This document shows, in pieces, positions 54,765-64,000 of a stretch of 64,000 bases of DNA. Location of the stretch: assembly GCA_028023455.1 (NCBI GenBank), contig JAQFVV010006208.1, positions 7,920,963 to 7,984,962 on the forward strand, read 5' to 3'. The number at the start of each line of letters is the position of its first letter. Position 1 is the first letter of the stretch. This DNA is from Epiperipatus broadwayi (Eukaryota; Onychophora; Udeonychophora; Euonychophora; Peripatidae). Position numbers and translations under genes: made by a program. The notes under the pieces are model-generated. The model was not told the origin of the DNA. It was given only the letters and a program-made list of their open reading frames with translations, and did not search any database.

Positions 54765-55620
54765 TCAGTGTCGGAATTTGGTGCTGATTTCTTTATTTGT
54801 GATTTGTAGAATACTGGGTGAGGCTGCTATGTTTTGATTTAATTGTTTGTAGGCCTCCCAGTAAGAGATCTTTTGCATAAAAGTGCAATTTAAAATTTGA
54901 ATGTGGTTGCCAATTTGTGATATTAATAATTGAATCCATGAATATTTTCTAGGCAGAGGGTGGTCAGAGGGAACAATGAGGATGATGTTTTCTAAATTAG
55001 GGTAGCATATGCTAAGTCTGCAAAATGTGTTGAAGGCTTTTTGATATGAAAATGTGGCAATTGAATGCAAGGACATCCCATTGTGGGTAGTTGGTTTTTG
55101 CATGTTTTTCATAGTAATGGCAACCCCCCCCCCCCCAAGTAGATGAGAATATAAGCCACTAATTTTCTTTTGAAATCTTTTGGTAAATTGAATTCCAGTA
55201 AGAAAATAATTGATCCTGGGATATATTAACATGTTCAACAATGCATTTTTAGCATGGATAGATAAATACACCCTGGAGAATAAACTGGGTACTTTCTGGG
55301 TGATAGATAAGATTGAATCTTGTATTTTTTCCCTCATTGCAGAAGAGGATTCCACGATTGGGAATCCCAGGAAATTTTTGGGGATCAGCCATGAAACATG
55401 TATTTTATATTTCTATACCATCAAACATAATGATTATCAATCTTTCTAGTTTGGAGGGGGAGGGGCATATCTGGGATTTTGATATCAGATTAATTTATTT
55501 ATTACACTTATTTAGATATGTAGTTGTTACAGTTAATAGTTGCTTGTTATGTAAATGGTGAGGAATCTGCTAAATAAAGAAAAAAGGACAGAAGGGGCTG
55601 CACAAAAACTTAAAAATTAT
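54765..55620 (-). pseudogene. LINE ORF2 post-RT region (L1/Tx1-like), opposite strand
   Basis: The minus ORF of 196 codons (54765-55355) contains LLNMLIYPRINYFLTGIQFT, FSYQKAFNTFCRLSICYPNL and YSWIQLLISQIGNHIQIL, the thumb/connection region after the RT in L1/Tx1-type LINEs. A C13 run (55124-55136) falls at GGGG in this frame and probably marks expansion. Traces of upstream coding with stops and frameshifts continue to about 55620. Confidence 0.7.
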
Positions 55621-55812
55621 ACCGGTCTTCCAGTCTGCATTTTGGCTAAAAATTACTAAATTATAAGTTTGCTAGGATGATTAAACTATCAGTGGAGTAA
55701 TAGGGAAAAAAATATTATTAAGAATCTGATAGAAAACAATTTGCTGAATTTAAAGACATTTCTGGCAATAACATGAAGTAAGATCATCATGGCTTCTGAT
55801 GTTCATCGAACA

Positions 55813-56204
55813 CAGTGTTTCCAACATGTGTCGTGACCCATTTCTGTGTCATGAGAATTCGTCGGGTGCCTTGGTATCAAAATTTATACTAAAAAATTAA
55901 TGCAAGCCTATTAAAATTAAAAAATACACAAAGGCATATTCATCAATGACCAAAATTAAGAACAAATAATGTGAGAGACTACATTTCATGGAACATGAAT
56001 TCAGGGTCTCCTAATCTACTATTCCACCTGGATTAAAGAAATTATGTGAAGAACAACAAGCACAAGTATCACGTTGGAATTAAAACCTTTTGGTGATTTT
56101 TTGTACATTTGTTATCTTTTATCCTAAAATGTCTGGTATGTCGCAAAAATGTATTTAACTTCGACAGGAGTCAGTCACTTGTAAAGAAAGGTTGGGAACC
56201 ACCG
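55813..56204. mobile_element. hAT miniature element, CAGTGTTTCCAAC family
   Basis: Ends CAGTGTTTCCAACATG and AAGGTTGGGAACCACCG (inverted match over about 12 of 15 bases). The flanks ATCGAACA and ATCTAATA agree at 6 of 8, a decayed 8-bp target duplication. 392 bp, no ORF. Confidence 0.7.
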
Positions 56205-57130
56205 ATCTAATAAATCACGTGAAGTTCAAGATAACAATAATCTTTAAGTATATACACATACATATACTATAAAAAATATGTCAATGTTTAAACAGTATAT
56301 AAACAACAACAATAAGTTGAGATGTCCAAAACTGTAAAGATAAAAAATAACTATGATAGTATTGTTTAAAGATGGAGACTTCTTCCTTGGTAATTTTGAA
56401 GGTGGGCCTATAACTTGAACACAAGTTTCTTATTTTTTTACAAGTTGGTATTGTTTTAGTCCTTATATATATAAAGCATAGATGTGTTTTATATGCAGTT
56501 GAGCCACCCAATTTGTAAAGTAATAGAAGAATTGGCCATTTTTCAATTATTAACGTGTTTAACACATGGATTTTTTAATTAATAACTGATGCTAGATTTT
56601 TTTTTATTCCTCCTTCAAACGTTATTATCAACTACTGCTTATTACCTTGAATTATAATTTATTGAGTTAGCTTTTCTAAAAATTACATAATAAATGATGT
56701 TTTAATCTAAAATTAGAACTTCTAATTTATTTAATTAAGCAATATAAATAAACTGTGCATGTGTTTATTTTATCTAATTAAAATATTAAAATTTAAATTA
56801 ATCTCTTTTATTTCTTCAATGAAATAACTTAAATCAGGTTTCTGGATCTTTATATGATATCAAATATGTTTTATTTTTAATTAATTTTAGTTATAAGTTT
56901 ATTTTAATTATAAAACTGTTATTAAAATCATTGGGTTACATCCTGTTATAACCCTATTCAATTTAAAATACTTACTTAAATTTTCAAATGAATATATAAA
57001 TGATTGATATATGCAGCATATACATATAAACTAAATACACTTCCTACAACATTTAGTATATCAATATAATAAAAATAAATAAATAATAATAATAGCTAAA
57101 GGCAGCTTGCGGCATGATGGCCATCCTCAA
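56205..57130. other. AT-rich DNA, nothing recognised
   Basis: Small ORFs without recognisable domain. Confidence 0.4.
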
Positions 57131-57132
57131 TA

Positions 57133-57334
57133 GCATTTAACAGTTAAAATTTAAAAAAAAAAACCCTAACAATCTCATTAAAATCACACAACTATATTAG
57201 TTATTTAATAAGTTGTCCGTTACATTTAAAAAAAAAATGGTCGTTTGATTTTCCTTCAAATAGTTCTGTAGCATTTAACAGTTAAAATTGAAAAAAAAAA
57301 ACCCAACAATCTCATTAAAAATCACACAACTAAA
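57133..57334. repeat. Local tandem duplication, 138-bp period
   Basis: GCATTTAACAGTTAAAAT..ACCC.AACAATCTCATTAAAA.TCACACAACTA occurs at 57133-57196 and 57271-57334. Confidence 0.8.
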
Positions 57335-57700
57335 TATTTGAAATACAGGCACTCTTCACATACCTGGAGCCTCATTGTAAATATGGGGAATTTGAACTCA
57401 GACTTTCAACCACCGTCAACTATCCACATTATCGCATACTACTAATACACATGGCCACACACATGTAGAAAAAATAAATAATCACCAATATACGTATTTC
57501 GCGCTGAACCAGCACTTATCAGTTGGTCCAGATTATCATCTCCAACACATATATAATCAGTGCTCAACTTATATTAAGATAGCAAATCTTCATACTTTAA
57601 TGGACAAGCTTCAATCTACTCCAACTCTTCAGCCATATTGAAAATCTGATGATGGAAAGCCCAAATCCCACGCTGATGCCAATATTGTTCTCTATAGTTT
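57335..57700 (-). repeat. Hammerhead repeat family B, copy 3
   Basis: Matches 10555-10910, including TTTGAAATACAGGCA, TTCATACTTTAATGGACA and AAAATCTGATGATGGAA blocks. It carries a nearly complete ribozyme motif. Confidence 0.75.
57484..57527 (-). ncRNA. Hammerhead-like motif, family B, near complete
   Basis: Minus strand: stem I ACCAA, core CUGAUAA (one change, G to A), stem II GUGCU/AGCGC around GGUUC, GAA, palindromic stem III AUACGUAU, cleavage-site A, stem I partner UUGGU. Excellent stems, but the core change at an invariant G likely inactivates it. Confidence 0.6.
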
Positions 57701-57734
57701 TTCTTTGATTCATATCTCAATATTTCTACTATCT

Positions 57735-57970
57735 ATAGTAGAAATATAGTAAAAATAGGTGCAGTGCTCTCAGATCCAAGGCTCCTCACTGACAAAGGCC
57801 ACAAGTCAGAAACTGGTCTGGCATTAGATGAGGATCTTATGCACACCCCTTCTGGCATCCATTGATTACTCTGGCTTGCACTGAGTGGTAATACGTATAG
57901 AGAGTTTTGCCTGTTTTGAAAACAGTCATGAGCAAGCAAAGGAAATGGTGATCATGTGATGTTTATTAAT
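57735..57970 (+). repeat. Hammerhead repeat family A, single plus copy
   Basis: From GGTGCAGTGCTCTCAGATCC to GATCATGTGATGTTTA. The motif at 57783-57824 has CUGACAA, GAA and ACUGGU, so the core is damaged. Some central sequence of the consensus is missing. Confidence 0.7.
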
Positions 57971-58264
57971 TATAGATGTTATTTAATAATATTTTTAATG
58001 TTTATTGAGTAATTCCCATCTTTTATTTTAACTTATTTATTCAATCAATTTACTACTAATTATGTTTATTTTTATTCAACTAATAGTAATATTTCCATCT
58101 AATATCCCTTTCACTTTTTCAATGACTTCTTTTCTCATTTTTTTTATATCTGTTCTAATTTTATTAAAATTCTGTAGCCCTCATATCCACAAGATTCAAT
58201 TTCGAGATGTCCACAGGTATCAAAATTCATGGGTAATAGCAAATTGTATTATAATACGCATTTT
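57971..58264. other. AT-rich DNA, nothing recognised
   Basis: No recognised feature. Confidence 0.4.
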
Positions 58265-58368
58265 TAACACACATAATTGTGATTAAAACAGGCAAAATTC
58301 TCCATATAGTAGTGCCATTCAGCACAAGTATAAGAAATGATGATCACGTGATGTTTAGTGGTTTAATG
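58265..58368. repeat. Family A end-to-end remnant
   Basis: AAAACAGGCAAAATTCTCC..AGTGCCA joined to AAGAAATGATGATCACGTGATGTTTAGTGG, as at 29677-29830 but without the left end. The ribozyme part is absent. Confidence 0.6.
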
Positions 58369-58867
58369 CAGTGTTCTTCAACCCTTAGTCCGCGGAACTT
58401 TTCTGCTGGTCCGCGTGCTTAAAAAGTTTGTAATAATAAATAATGAGTTTAAACTTTTAATTAATATAGCCAATTTTTATTTATCTCATTTTTACCCAAT
58501 TAAAAAAAAAAGAAAACATTGAACGAAAATAAAATCTAATCAATCATTCATAAATTAATTTATTTTTCTAGTTATCACAGATGTTTATTGGGGGGGGGGG
58601 GGTAGAATTAATTTTTTTATTACTTTTCTAAAAAAAAATTTTAAAAAAATGTTTTTTATTATATAAACTCCATATATATATATAAAACTTTATCTTACAT
58701 ATTTAACATTGTTGTTTTGATCAGTTATAACAATTATGCTTATCTTTAAAAAAATTTATCTATAGACTTCTGCCGGTCTGAGAAATCTTATCCTTATTTT
58801 TGCTGGTCTGCGAAAACTTATCCTTATTTTTACCGGTCCGCAGGTGTGAAAAGGTTGAAGACCACTG
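58369..58867. mobile_element. hAT miniature element, CAGTGTTCTTCAACC family
   Basis: A 499-bp element, ends CAGTGTTCTTCAACC and GGTTGAAGACCACTG, flanked by a perfect 8-bp duplication GTTTAATG on both sides. A G13 run (58590-58602) lies inside. No ORF. Confidence 0.95.
58767..58853. repeat. Subterminal tandem repeat in the hAT element
   Basis: About 32-base units, (G/A)C(C/T)GGTCTG.GAAAxCTTATCCTTATTTTT, occur twice plus a third start (ACCGGTCCGCAG). Subterminal repeats in hAT elements are known transposase-binding sites. Confidence 0.7.
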
Positions 58868-58875
58868 GTTTAATG

Positions 58876-59600
58876 CATATAATTGTGGTTATAAAAATTT
58901 ATAATTTCCAATTCTAATATCACTACATGTCGATCTTAACCTATATCAGTTCCAGGTTGTACATATGCACTCTTAATACTTCAACTTTCCATGTTCCCAT
59001 GATTCTCAACCATATGTTATGCTATTTTCTTTATAAAAACATTCATCTTTCACTTCTATAAGAATAAACAGCCTTTAATTTTAAATAATTATTCTAATGT
59101 TCACTGCGTTGTATCATTTTTTAAGTTTAAATATAATTGATGAAGCTAATATAAAAAACGAATACTTGATGAACAATGACTTTTACTAATTATAACTGCT
59201 GTAGTAATTAATTAGTCTTTTGGTTGGCAACTCTTTTGACTTTAATCTTGGCCAAAGTCTAATTTGTGAATAGAAGACAACAATCATAGTTTTAAAAAAA
59301 GGCAGAGAATAAAAATAACACACAGACGGATATGAAATACAAACATACGTATTTTACTTTATATTAACCAAATATAATTAATAAATTAAAAGTGGTTAAA
59401 TTAATTTAAATGACAAATAATTATTTAGATTTGAAAATTAAATTATTAAAAACAACACATATATGATATAGCTAACACAGTTAATACGTCATTAATCAAT
59501 TGTGTCTATTATTAAGGAATTTTCTTAATATAAAATAATCAATGTTTTCAAATTACGTATAGTTTAAAATCTGTAAAGCGCATGTGCATTAGCCTGATCG
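58876..59600. other. AT-rich DNA, nothing recognised
   Basis: No recognised feature. Confidence 0.4.
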
Positions 59601-59603
59601 CTA

Positions 59604-59715
59604 AGCGTTGTCAGCTGAGAGGTCAGCGCAGCCGCCTTGCAAGCAAGCAGTTGGTTGCAGACGGTTGTTGCGGGTTCGTATCCCGGCAGATACTATGACA
59701 TACGAAAAAAAAAAA
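59604..59715 (+). mobile_element. tRNA-derived SINE, copy g
   Basis: GCGTTGTCAGCTGAGAGGTC, GCCTTGCAAGCAAGCAGTTG, an inserted TTGCAGACGGTTGTT, B box GGGTTCGTATCCCGG, ACTATGACATACG and A11. Anticodon position reads TGC instead of TCC. Confidence 0.85.
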
Positions 59716-60240
59716 TCTAAAATTGCAAATAAAATGATTTACAGGTTTTAACGTGTAGCAGAGTTGCTTCTTGGGTTTGAATCCAGTACCAATTCTAAAG
59801 AAAATTTTCATTTGGACAGTTTAATAAAACTTTTGTGCTCAGTGCTTTATATTCTAGTGGCCAAACCTTAAAAATCTTAAAAGAAAATGACTATACAATG
59901 TATTTTTTTAAAAGAATTTATATATTTTACACTAATATTAATGACATCAAAAAGATCAAATGAAAATTATTTGTACGTCACCTTGGACATATCCTCATTT
60001 TGAATATTATTTTTTTGCTTGGACACATTTTAGTAAAAACCTTTAATTTCTCAAATTTTATACTTTTTTGAAATGATATAAATCAACAGTGGACAAATTA
60101 TGGCTCCAAAAGATATGTGTGTGTCTCCCAAAACAATACAAATATCGATTTTTATTGCCATTTTTCTTAAACTTTTATATTAATGATTTATAATAGTATA
60201 GTATGCATTAATATTAAAATATTTCACAAATGATTTAGAG

Positions 60241-60837
60241 CAAGGGTGTCCAACAAGTCGATCGTGATCCACCGGTCGACCGCAAAGCCATTTTTGGTCA
60301 ATCGCGAGTCCAATCTGGCAAGAGTTGTCGGATAACAAGTGAAACAAATTAAGACAAGATTTTCAAGTTTTTTTGTTATTTTTGCTTTTGTTCTAAATTT
60401 TTTGTCAATTCTAGATAGGTGAAGTCCACTAAGCCGTATCATTATTGAAAATAATATTTTTAATTTTGATTTATTGTAGCTAATTTGAATTAATAAATAT
60501 TGTTAATAATTTACTCATGTTGCTTTAATTCCCTCGGACATGAGTTTTTTGACCCGTTAAATAATTGCTATTTTTTACTAGGTAGATATATAAAAATAGT
60601 CAAGCGTTGTTAGCCGAGAGGTCATTGCAGCCGTCTTGCAAGCAAGTAGTTGGTTGCTAGACGGTTGTGGGTTCGCGTCCCGGCCGATGCTATGACATAT
60701 GAAAAAAAAAGTATGTATTTCACACTTCCCTGCACTTAGACTACGCCTATGGAAGTCGATCGCCTATGACAAGTTGATCGCAATACACTTTTAAAATAAA
60801 AAATCGGTCTTATGAACACAAAAGTTGGACACCCCTG
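60241..60837. mobile_element. hAT miniature element, CAAGGGTGTCCAAC family, split by a SINE
   Basis: Ends CAAGGGTGTCCAACAAGT and AAAAGTTGGACACCCCTG. The flanks are ATTTAGAG and ATTTAGAA, an 8-bp duplication with one mismatch. 597 bp including the SINE at 60603-60710. The ends are GC-rich (CGATCGTGATCCACCGGTCG). Confidence 0.9.
60603..60710 (+). mobile_element. tRNA-derived SINE, copy h, inside the hAT element
   Basis: AAGCGTTGTTAGCCGAGAGG, CGTCTTGCAAGCAAGTAGTT, GGTTGCTAGACGG, B box GGGTTCGCGTCCCGG, ATGCTATGACATATG and A9. It inserted after the hAT element. Confidence 0.9.
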
Positions 60838-61634
60838 ATTTAGAAGAAAGTAAAAAAACATATTTTGAAACTTTAGCTTTTAAATGACACTAGTTAAAAT
60901 GGTTGTTAATGTGGATTTTATTATCATATTCGGTTGGTAAAAAGTGTTTTGACATTGAATAGCCTGTCGCTCTCAATAAAAGTAATTCCAAAAATGACTA
61001 CTGTTATCTTTGAATATTCAAAAAGTGTATGAAAATTACTATATGTGGCTCTTACACAGGCTTATAATATGTAGCCTGTTGCATTTTCCAGCGAAGAAGT
61101 GTTTCTATATAATATAAAAAATGACTTTTTTCATTTTTCAAATTATATTTTCAAGACAAAAATAAACTATGGAATGGCACAAATGGGCATACACAAATGA
61201 AAATAAACGAAACAAGATAAATATCTTTTGCATATGTTTTTATAAGAAAAAAGATGTCCAAGCAAAATTTTACAAGTAATATCCTAATTTTATGTTCAAT
61301 TTTTATGATTTGGTTATAATAATCCTAATTAAATAATTGGATTTGCAGATAATCATGGCTTCAGCACACATCGAGGCATAAATACTCCCCAATCAATAAT
61401 GCATGCATTATATTATAGAGACATTTTTTTTATCACCAAGCTCCCCATGGTCATGTGATAAACATGAGCCCTCCATCTTCATAAAAATAACGTTTAAAAA
61501 TATTTATTTTTTTATTTTTAGCTATCTCTTTTTTACTTTTTTCCCAACCACAATTAATTTAATACTATTAGTAACATAATTACTTTACCCCCCCCCCCTA
61601 GATATCTTATTATTTTAGGTGCTTATTTTAGGTA

Positions 61635-63002
61635 CTTAAGTAATATGCCTGTCTAAAACTTGCCAGCCATTTTATTTTAAATAATCCACTTTCAGGGGCT
61701 TCCAACACATGATATAAACAATGTGGCTGAGTATTGCATTCAATATTTACTTTTTTGTTTATTTATTAAAATGATAAATAAAAGAAGCACATAAGTCCAA
61801 AGGATTGTAAGTAAATTATTTTAAAAATGTAAATTCAGTACACCAACTGTAAACTAATCTCAGCGCACCCTCAAATGATATTTTGGAGCCTTCTAACAAT
61901 GTTCCTATTAAACATGCCTGTGCATCTCTGTTTGCATTCTGTAATTTTGAAAGTATTCTCCTGCATCTTGTTCTGTCTATGAAAGATTCCAAATTTTAAT
62001 CACATTTCCAAAAATGATAAGGTAAAAAAAAAGAATATTAAAAAAAATCACCCCGTGTATAAAGAATGTCAAAAAAAAAATAACGATACCTGTTCGTCTC
62101 ATGTTAAGCATTCACCATGTGTTAACATTTGGATGTTATGTTGATAATGGAATTTACTTAAAAATATTATTCAATTTTTTTAAAATTAACATTCAATTTA
62201 GAATACATTTGTTAGTATTTTTTAAAGTTAAAAAGTTATACATGTTTGAGAAAATAATTTTGAGAAAAAAAAACAAAACAATTTTCAGAGTTGAAGTATT
62301 TATCCGTTTGCATTTTTCCCCTCAAACTTATTTTCTCAAACATGAGTAGATTGTTAACTTTAAAAATTATTAACAAACATGTTATAAATTGAATGTTAAT
62401 TTTTAAGAAATTCAAATAAATTTTTTAATAAATTCTATTCACAACATAACATCCAAATGTTAACATGTGGTGAATACTTAACACGAAGTGAACAGATAAT
62501 CCGTGGTTAAAATTATTGTTACTTTTTTTATTTCATTTGTTAACATGTGACTTCTTTTAATATTCCCTTTTTGCCCTATCATTTTTGGAAATATGATTAA
62601 AATTTGGAAGCTTTCATCGAGAGAATAAGATGAATTGGAATATTTTCAAAATTACAGGATAGTACCAGTCCCAAAAGTGTGTCGTAACAGGCATGATATG
62701 ACATTTTACGTATGAATGGAGATGCAATGGTGTGCTTGGTGAGGAACATGGTTAGAAGGTTCTAAAATATTGCTTAGAAATGCAATAACATTAGTTTACA
62801 GCTGATATAGTAAATTTACATGAAAAAAAAAATTATAACCGTTTGACCCCTGTGTTTCTTTTATTTATCATTTTAATAAACAAAAAGTAAATATTGAATA
62901 AGATACTCAGCCTTATTGTTTATACCAAGTGTTGGAAGCCCTTGAAAATGGATTATTTAAAATAAAATAGTTGGTAAGCTTCTGACAGGCATATTAATTA
63001 AG
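61635..63002. mobile_element. Long foldback element, 1.37 kb, TA-flanked
   Basis: The left arm 61635-62250 and right arm 62335-63002 are inverted copies (about 80-85% by eye) almost to the centre. Landmarks: TATGCCTGTC, TTATTTTAAATAATCCA, GGCTTCCAACAC, TTCCAAATTTTAATCA, CATGTGTTAACATTTGG, each with its complement. The ends CTTAAGTAATATGCC and GGCATATTAATTAAG are flanked by TA. The centre (62250-62335) is unpaired. No transposase. Tc1/mariner-like by target site only. Confidence 0.75.
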
Positions 63003-63176
63003 TATATATTTTGATCAAGCAAAAAAAATATATACAATAGAAAGATTGTTGTATAGTATAAATAAATAAAATATGGTTATCATATGTATATTTTACTTTT
63101 CTCTTTAACAAAATTAAACCCTAGTGTGGTGAGTAAAGAAAAGCAAAAACAAATTATATTTATAATACAGGGTGAC
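63003..63176. other. AT-rich spacer
   Basis: Short spacer between two elements; nothing recognised. Confidence 0.4.
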
Positions 63177-63177
63177 C

Positions 63178-63764
63178 CAAAAGTAGGTTTACAGTTATCA
63201 TGTAGACTATTTATTTGAAAATTCGACACTAGAACAGCGGGAAATTCGTTATACCTGTTAACATAAACAATTTAATCTCTCAGATGCTCAAAATATCCTC
63301 CTTCAACATTACAACATTCTTCAAATCTCTCCAGGACACTCTGACACACAGTGCGGCACAAATTCCACTCTTCATCAATTTCTGTGAATGCGAGATGAAT
63401 GTAATCTTTTAAATCATTTATTGTTTTAGGTTTCTTCTCATAAACCTTGTTCTTAACAACACCCCAAAAAAAAGAAATCCATAGGTGTCAGGTCAGGTGA
63501 ACGTGGTGAACCATTCGATGCTGCCCCTTCTTCCGAACCAACGCTGTGGAAAAACTTGGTTAAGGTAGTCTCTTGCTATAGACGCATAATGTGGTAAAAA
63601 GTTAGCATTACATAATAAAATAAATTACAATCAGCAAGGGAAAAGCTGTTTATGTAAGTTAGATTTATACTCTGAGGAATGTTTTATATTGGTATTACTA
63701 AGCAAGTAACTTCAACCATATAAAAGGTAGTTTAATAACTGTAAACCTACTTTTGGGCCATTCT
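63178..63764 (-). pseudogene. Mariner-like element remnant with transposase C-terminus
   Basis: Terminal inverted repeats CAGGGTGACCCAAAAGTAGG (left, after TA) and the complement of CCAAAAGTAGGTTTACAG at 63740-63757. The minus strand encodes the transposase end: RWFGRRGSIEW, frameshift, PRSPDLTPMDFF, frameshift, KNKVYEKKPKTINDLKDYIH, and EEWNLCRTVCQSVLERFEEC, GGYFEHLRD, stop near 63285. SPDLTPMDFFLWG is the hallmark around the last catalytic acid of DD(E/D) mariner-type enzymes. The N-terminal half is deleted. Dead copy. Confidence 0.8.
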
Positions 63765-64000
63765 TTTTTCTCTCTAAAATTTTAATACAAGTTTGTGTAA
63801 ATATTTATAAACACAATCTCACTACATAGATTCTGGTTATATGTGAAGATTTTTTAGGTGATCTTTGAGTATTCATATAAATTGTCTCTGAAATATTGTC
63901 GACAGTTTGATATTTATTGCACAAGATACCATATTCACTAAAAATCATAGTCTTATGCATTTTCCTGTTTCTTTATAATTTGATTTGAGGATAATTAATA
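63765..64000. other. AT-rich DNA, nothing recognised
   Basis: No recognised feature up to the window edge. Confidence 0.4.

Larger units (their letters stand above)
60018..61268. repeat. Possible larger inverted-repeat element enclosing the hAT
   Basis: TTGCTTGGACACATTTTAGT near 60018 and its near-complement (AAGATGTCCAAGCAA) ending near 61268 form a short inverted pair around 60241-60837. The interior is diverged. Weak evidence for an old Tc1/mariner-like element of about 650 bp before the hAT insertion. Confidence 0.35.

Overview
This is about 64 kb of AT-rich animal (metazoan) nuclear DNA. It has no operons or bacterial-type genes. Most of it is transposable-element sequence in many states of decay, and the few host pieces look like exons separated by very long introns. 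The mix of Ty3/Gypsy LTR elements, Penelope-like elements with a GIY-YIG endonuclease, several LINEs, short tRNA-Gly-derived SINEs, hAT, Tc1/mariner and Mutator-type miniature elements, and the spliced-gene signals, fits an invertebrate with a repeat-rich genome. A mariner-type transposase fragment close to insect families makes an arthropod plausible. The species cannot be fixed from the sequence.

Layout. 1-8082: a Ty3/Gypsy element on the minus strand with a tRNA-Lys primer-binding site. The 450 bp of its second LTR that are visible contain no base substitutions relative to the first. If the boundaries are right the LTR is about 4.4 kb. The internal region keeps gag and only the end of integrase. 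8252-8742: a hAT miniature element. 9714-9977 (minus): the last coding exon of a ZSWIM7 (SWS1) homologue, with a polyadenylation signal. 10-20 kb: dispersed repeats, a LINE zinc-knuckle fragment, and hammerhead-ribozyme-bearing repeats. 19964-20431: a nearly perfect 468-bp foldback element with TA target sites. 20.5-30 kb: three pieces of one LINE family, one isolated host-like exon (22666-22776, minus), a Penelope-like fragment, a SINE, and an unidentified 81-codon ORF. 31-43 kb: Tc1/mariner-like and Mutator-like foldback elements, a hAT element with a perfect 8-bp target duplication, and several SINEs. 43-46 kb: a cluster of broken LINEs. 47428-51983: an old Ty3/Gypsy element, internally deleted and carrying a nested Penelope-like insertion. 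53-56 kb: a broken LINE in which a reverse-transcriptase segment is repeated four times, abutting a second LINE in the opposite orientation. 56-64 kb: three more hAT miniature elements (one split by a SINE), a 1.37-kb foldback element and a mariner-like transposase pseudogene.

The feature I find most interesting is a set of at least ten hammerhead-ribozyme-like motifs (type I order, CUGANGA ... GAA) spread over several otherwise dissimilar repeat families. The better copies share a 5-6 bp stem I and a very short, usually self-complementary stem III (ACTAGT, ACCGCGGT, ACCGGT, ATGCAT, ATACGTAT). Several sit in inverted head-to-head dimers. This resembles the ribozymes known from Penelope-like elements and metazoan retrozymes. 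It suggests that one self-cleaving RNA module has spread through many non-autonomous repeats here.

Nothing in the window works as an operon. Apart from the two host exons, which may belong to one or two minus-strand genes with introns of more than 10 kb, everything recognised is mobile-element-derived. All calls come from reading the sequence by eye. Boundaries marked approximate should be treated as such.
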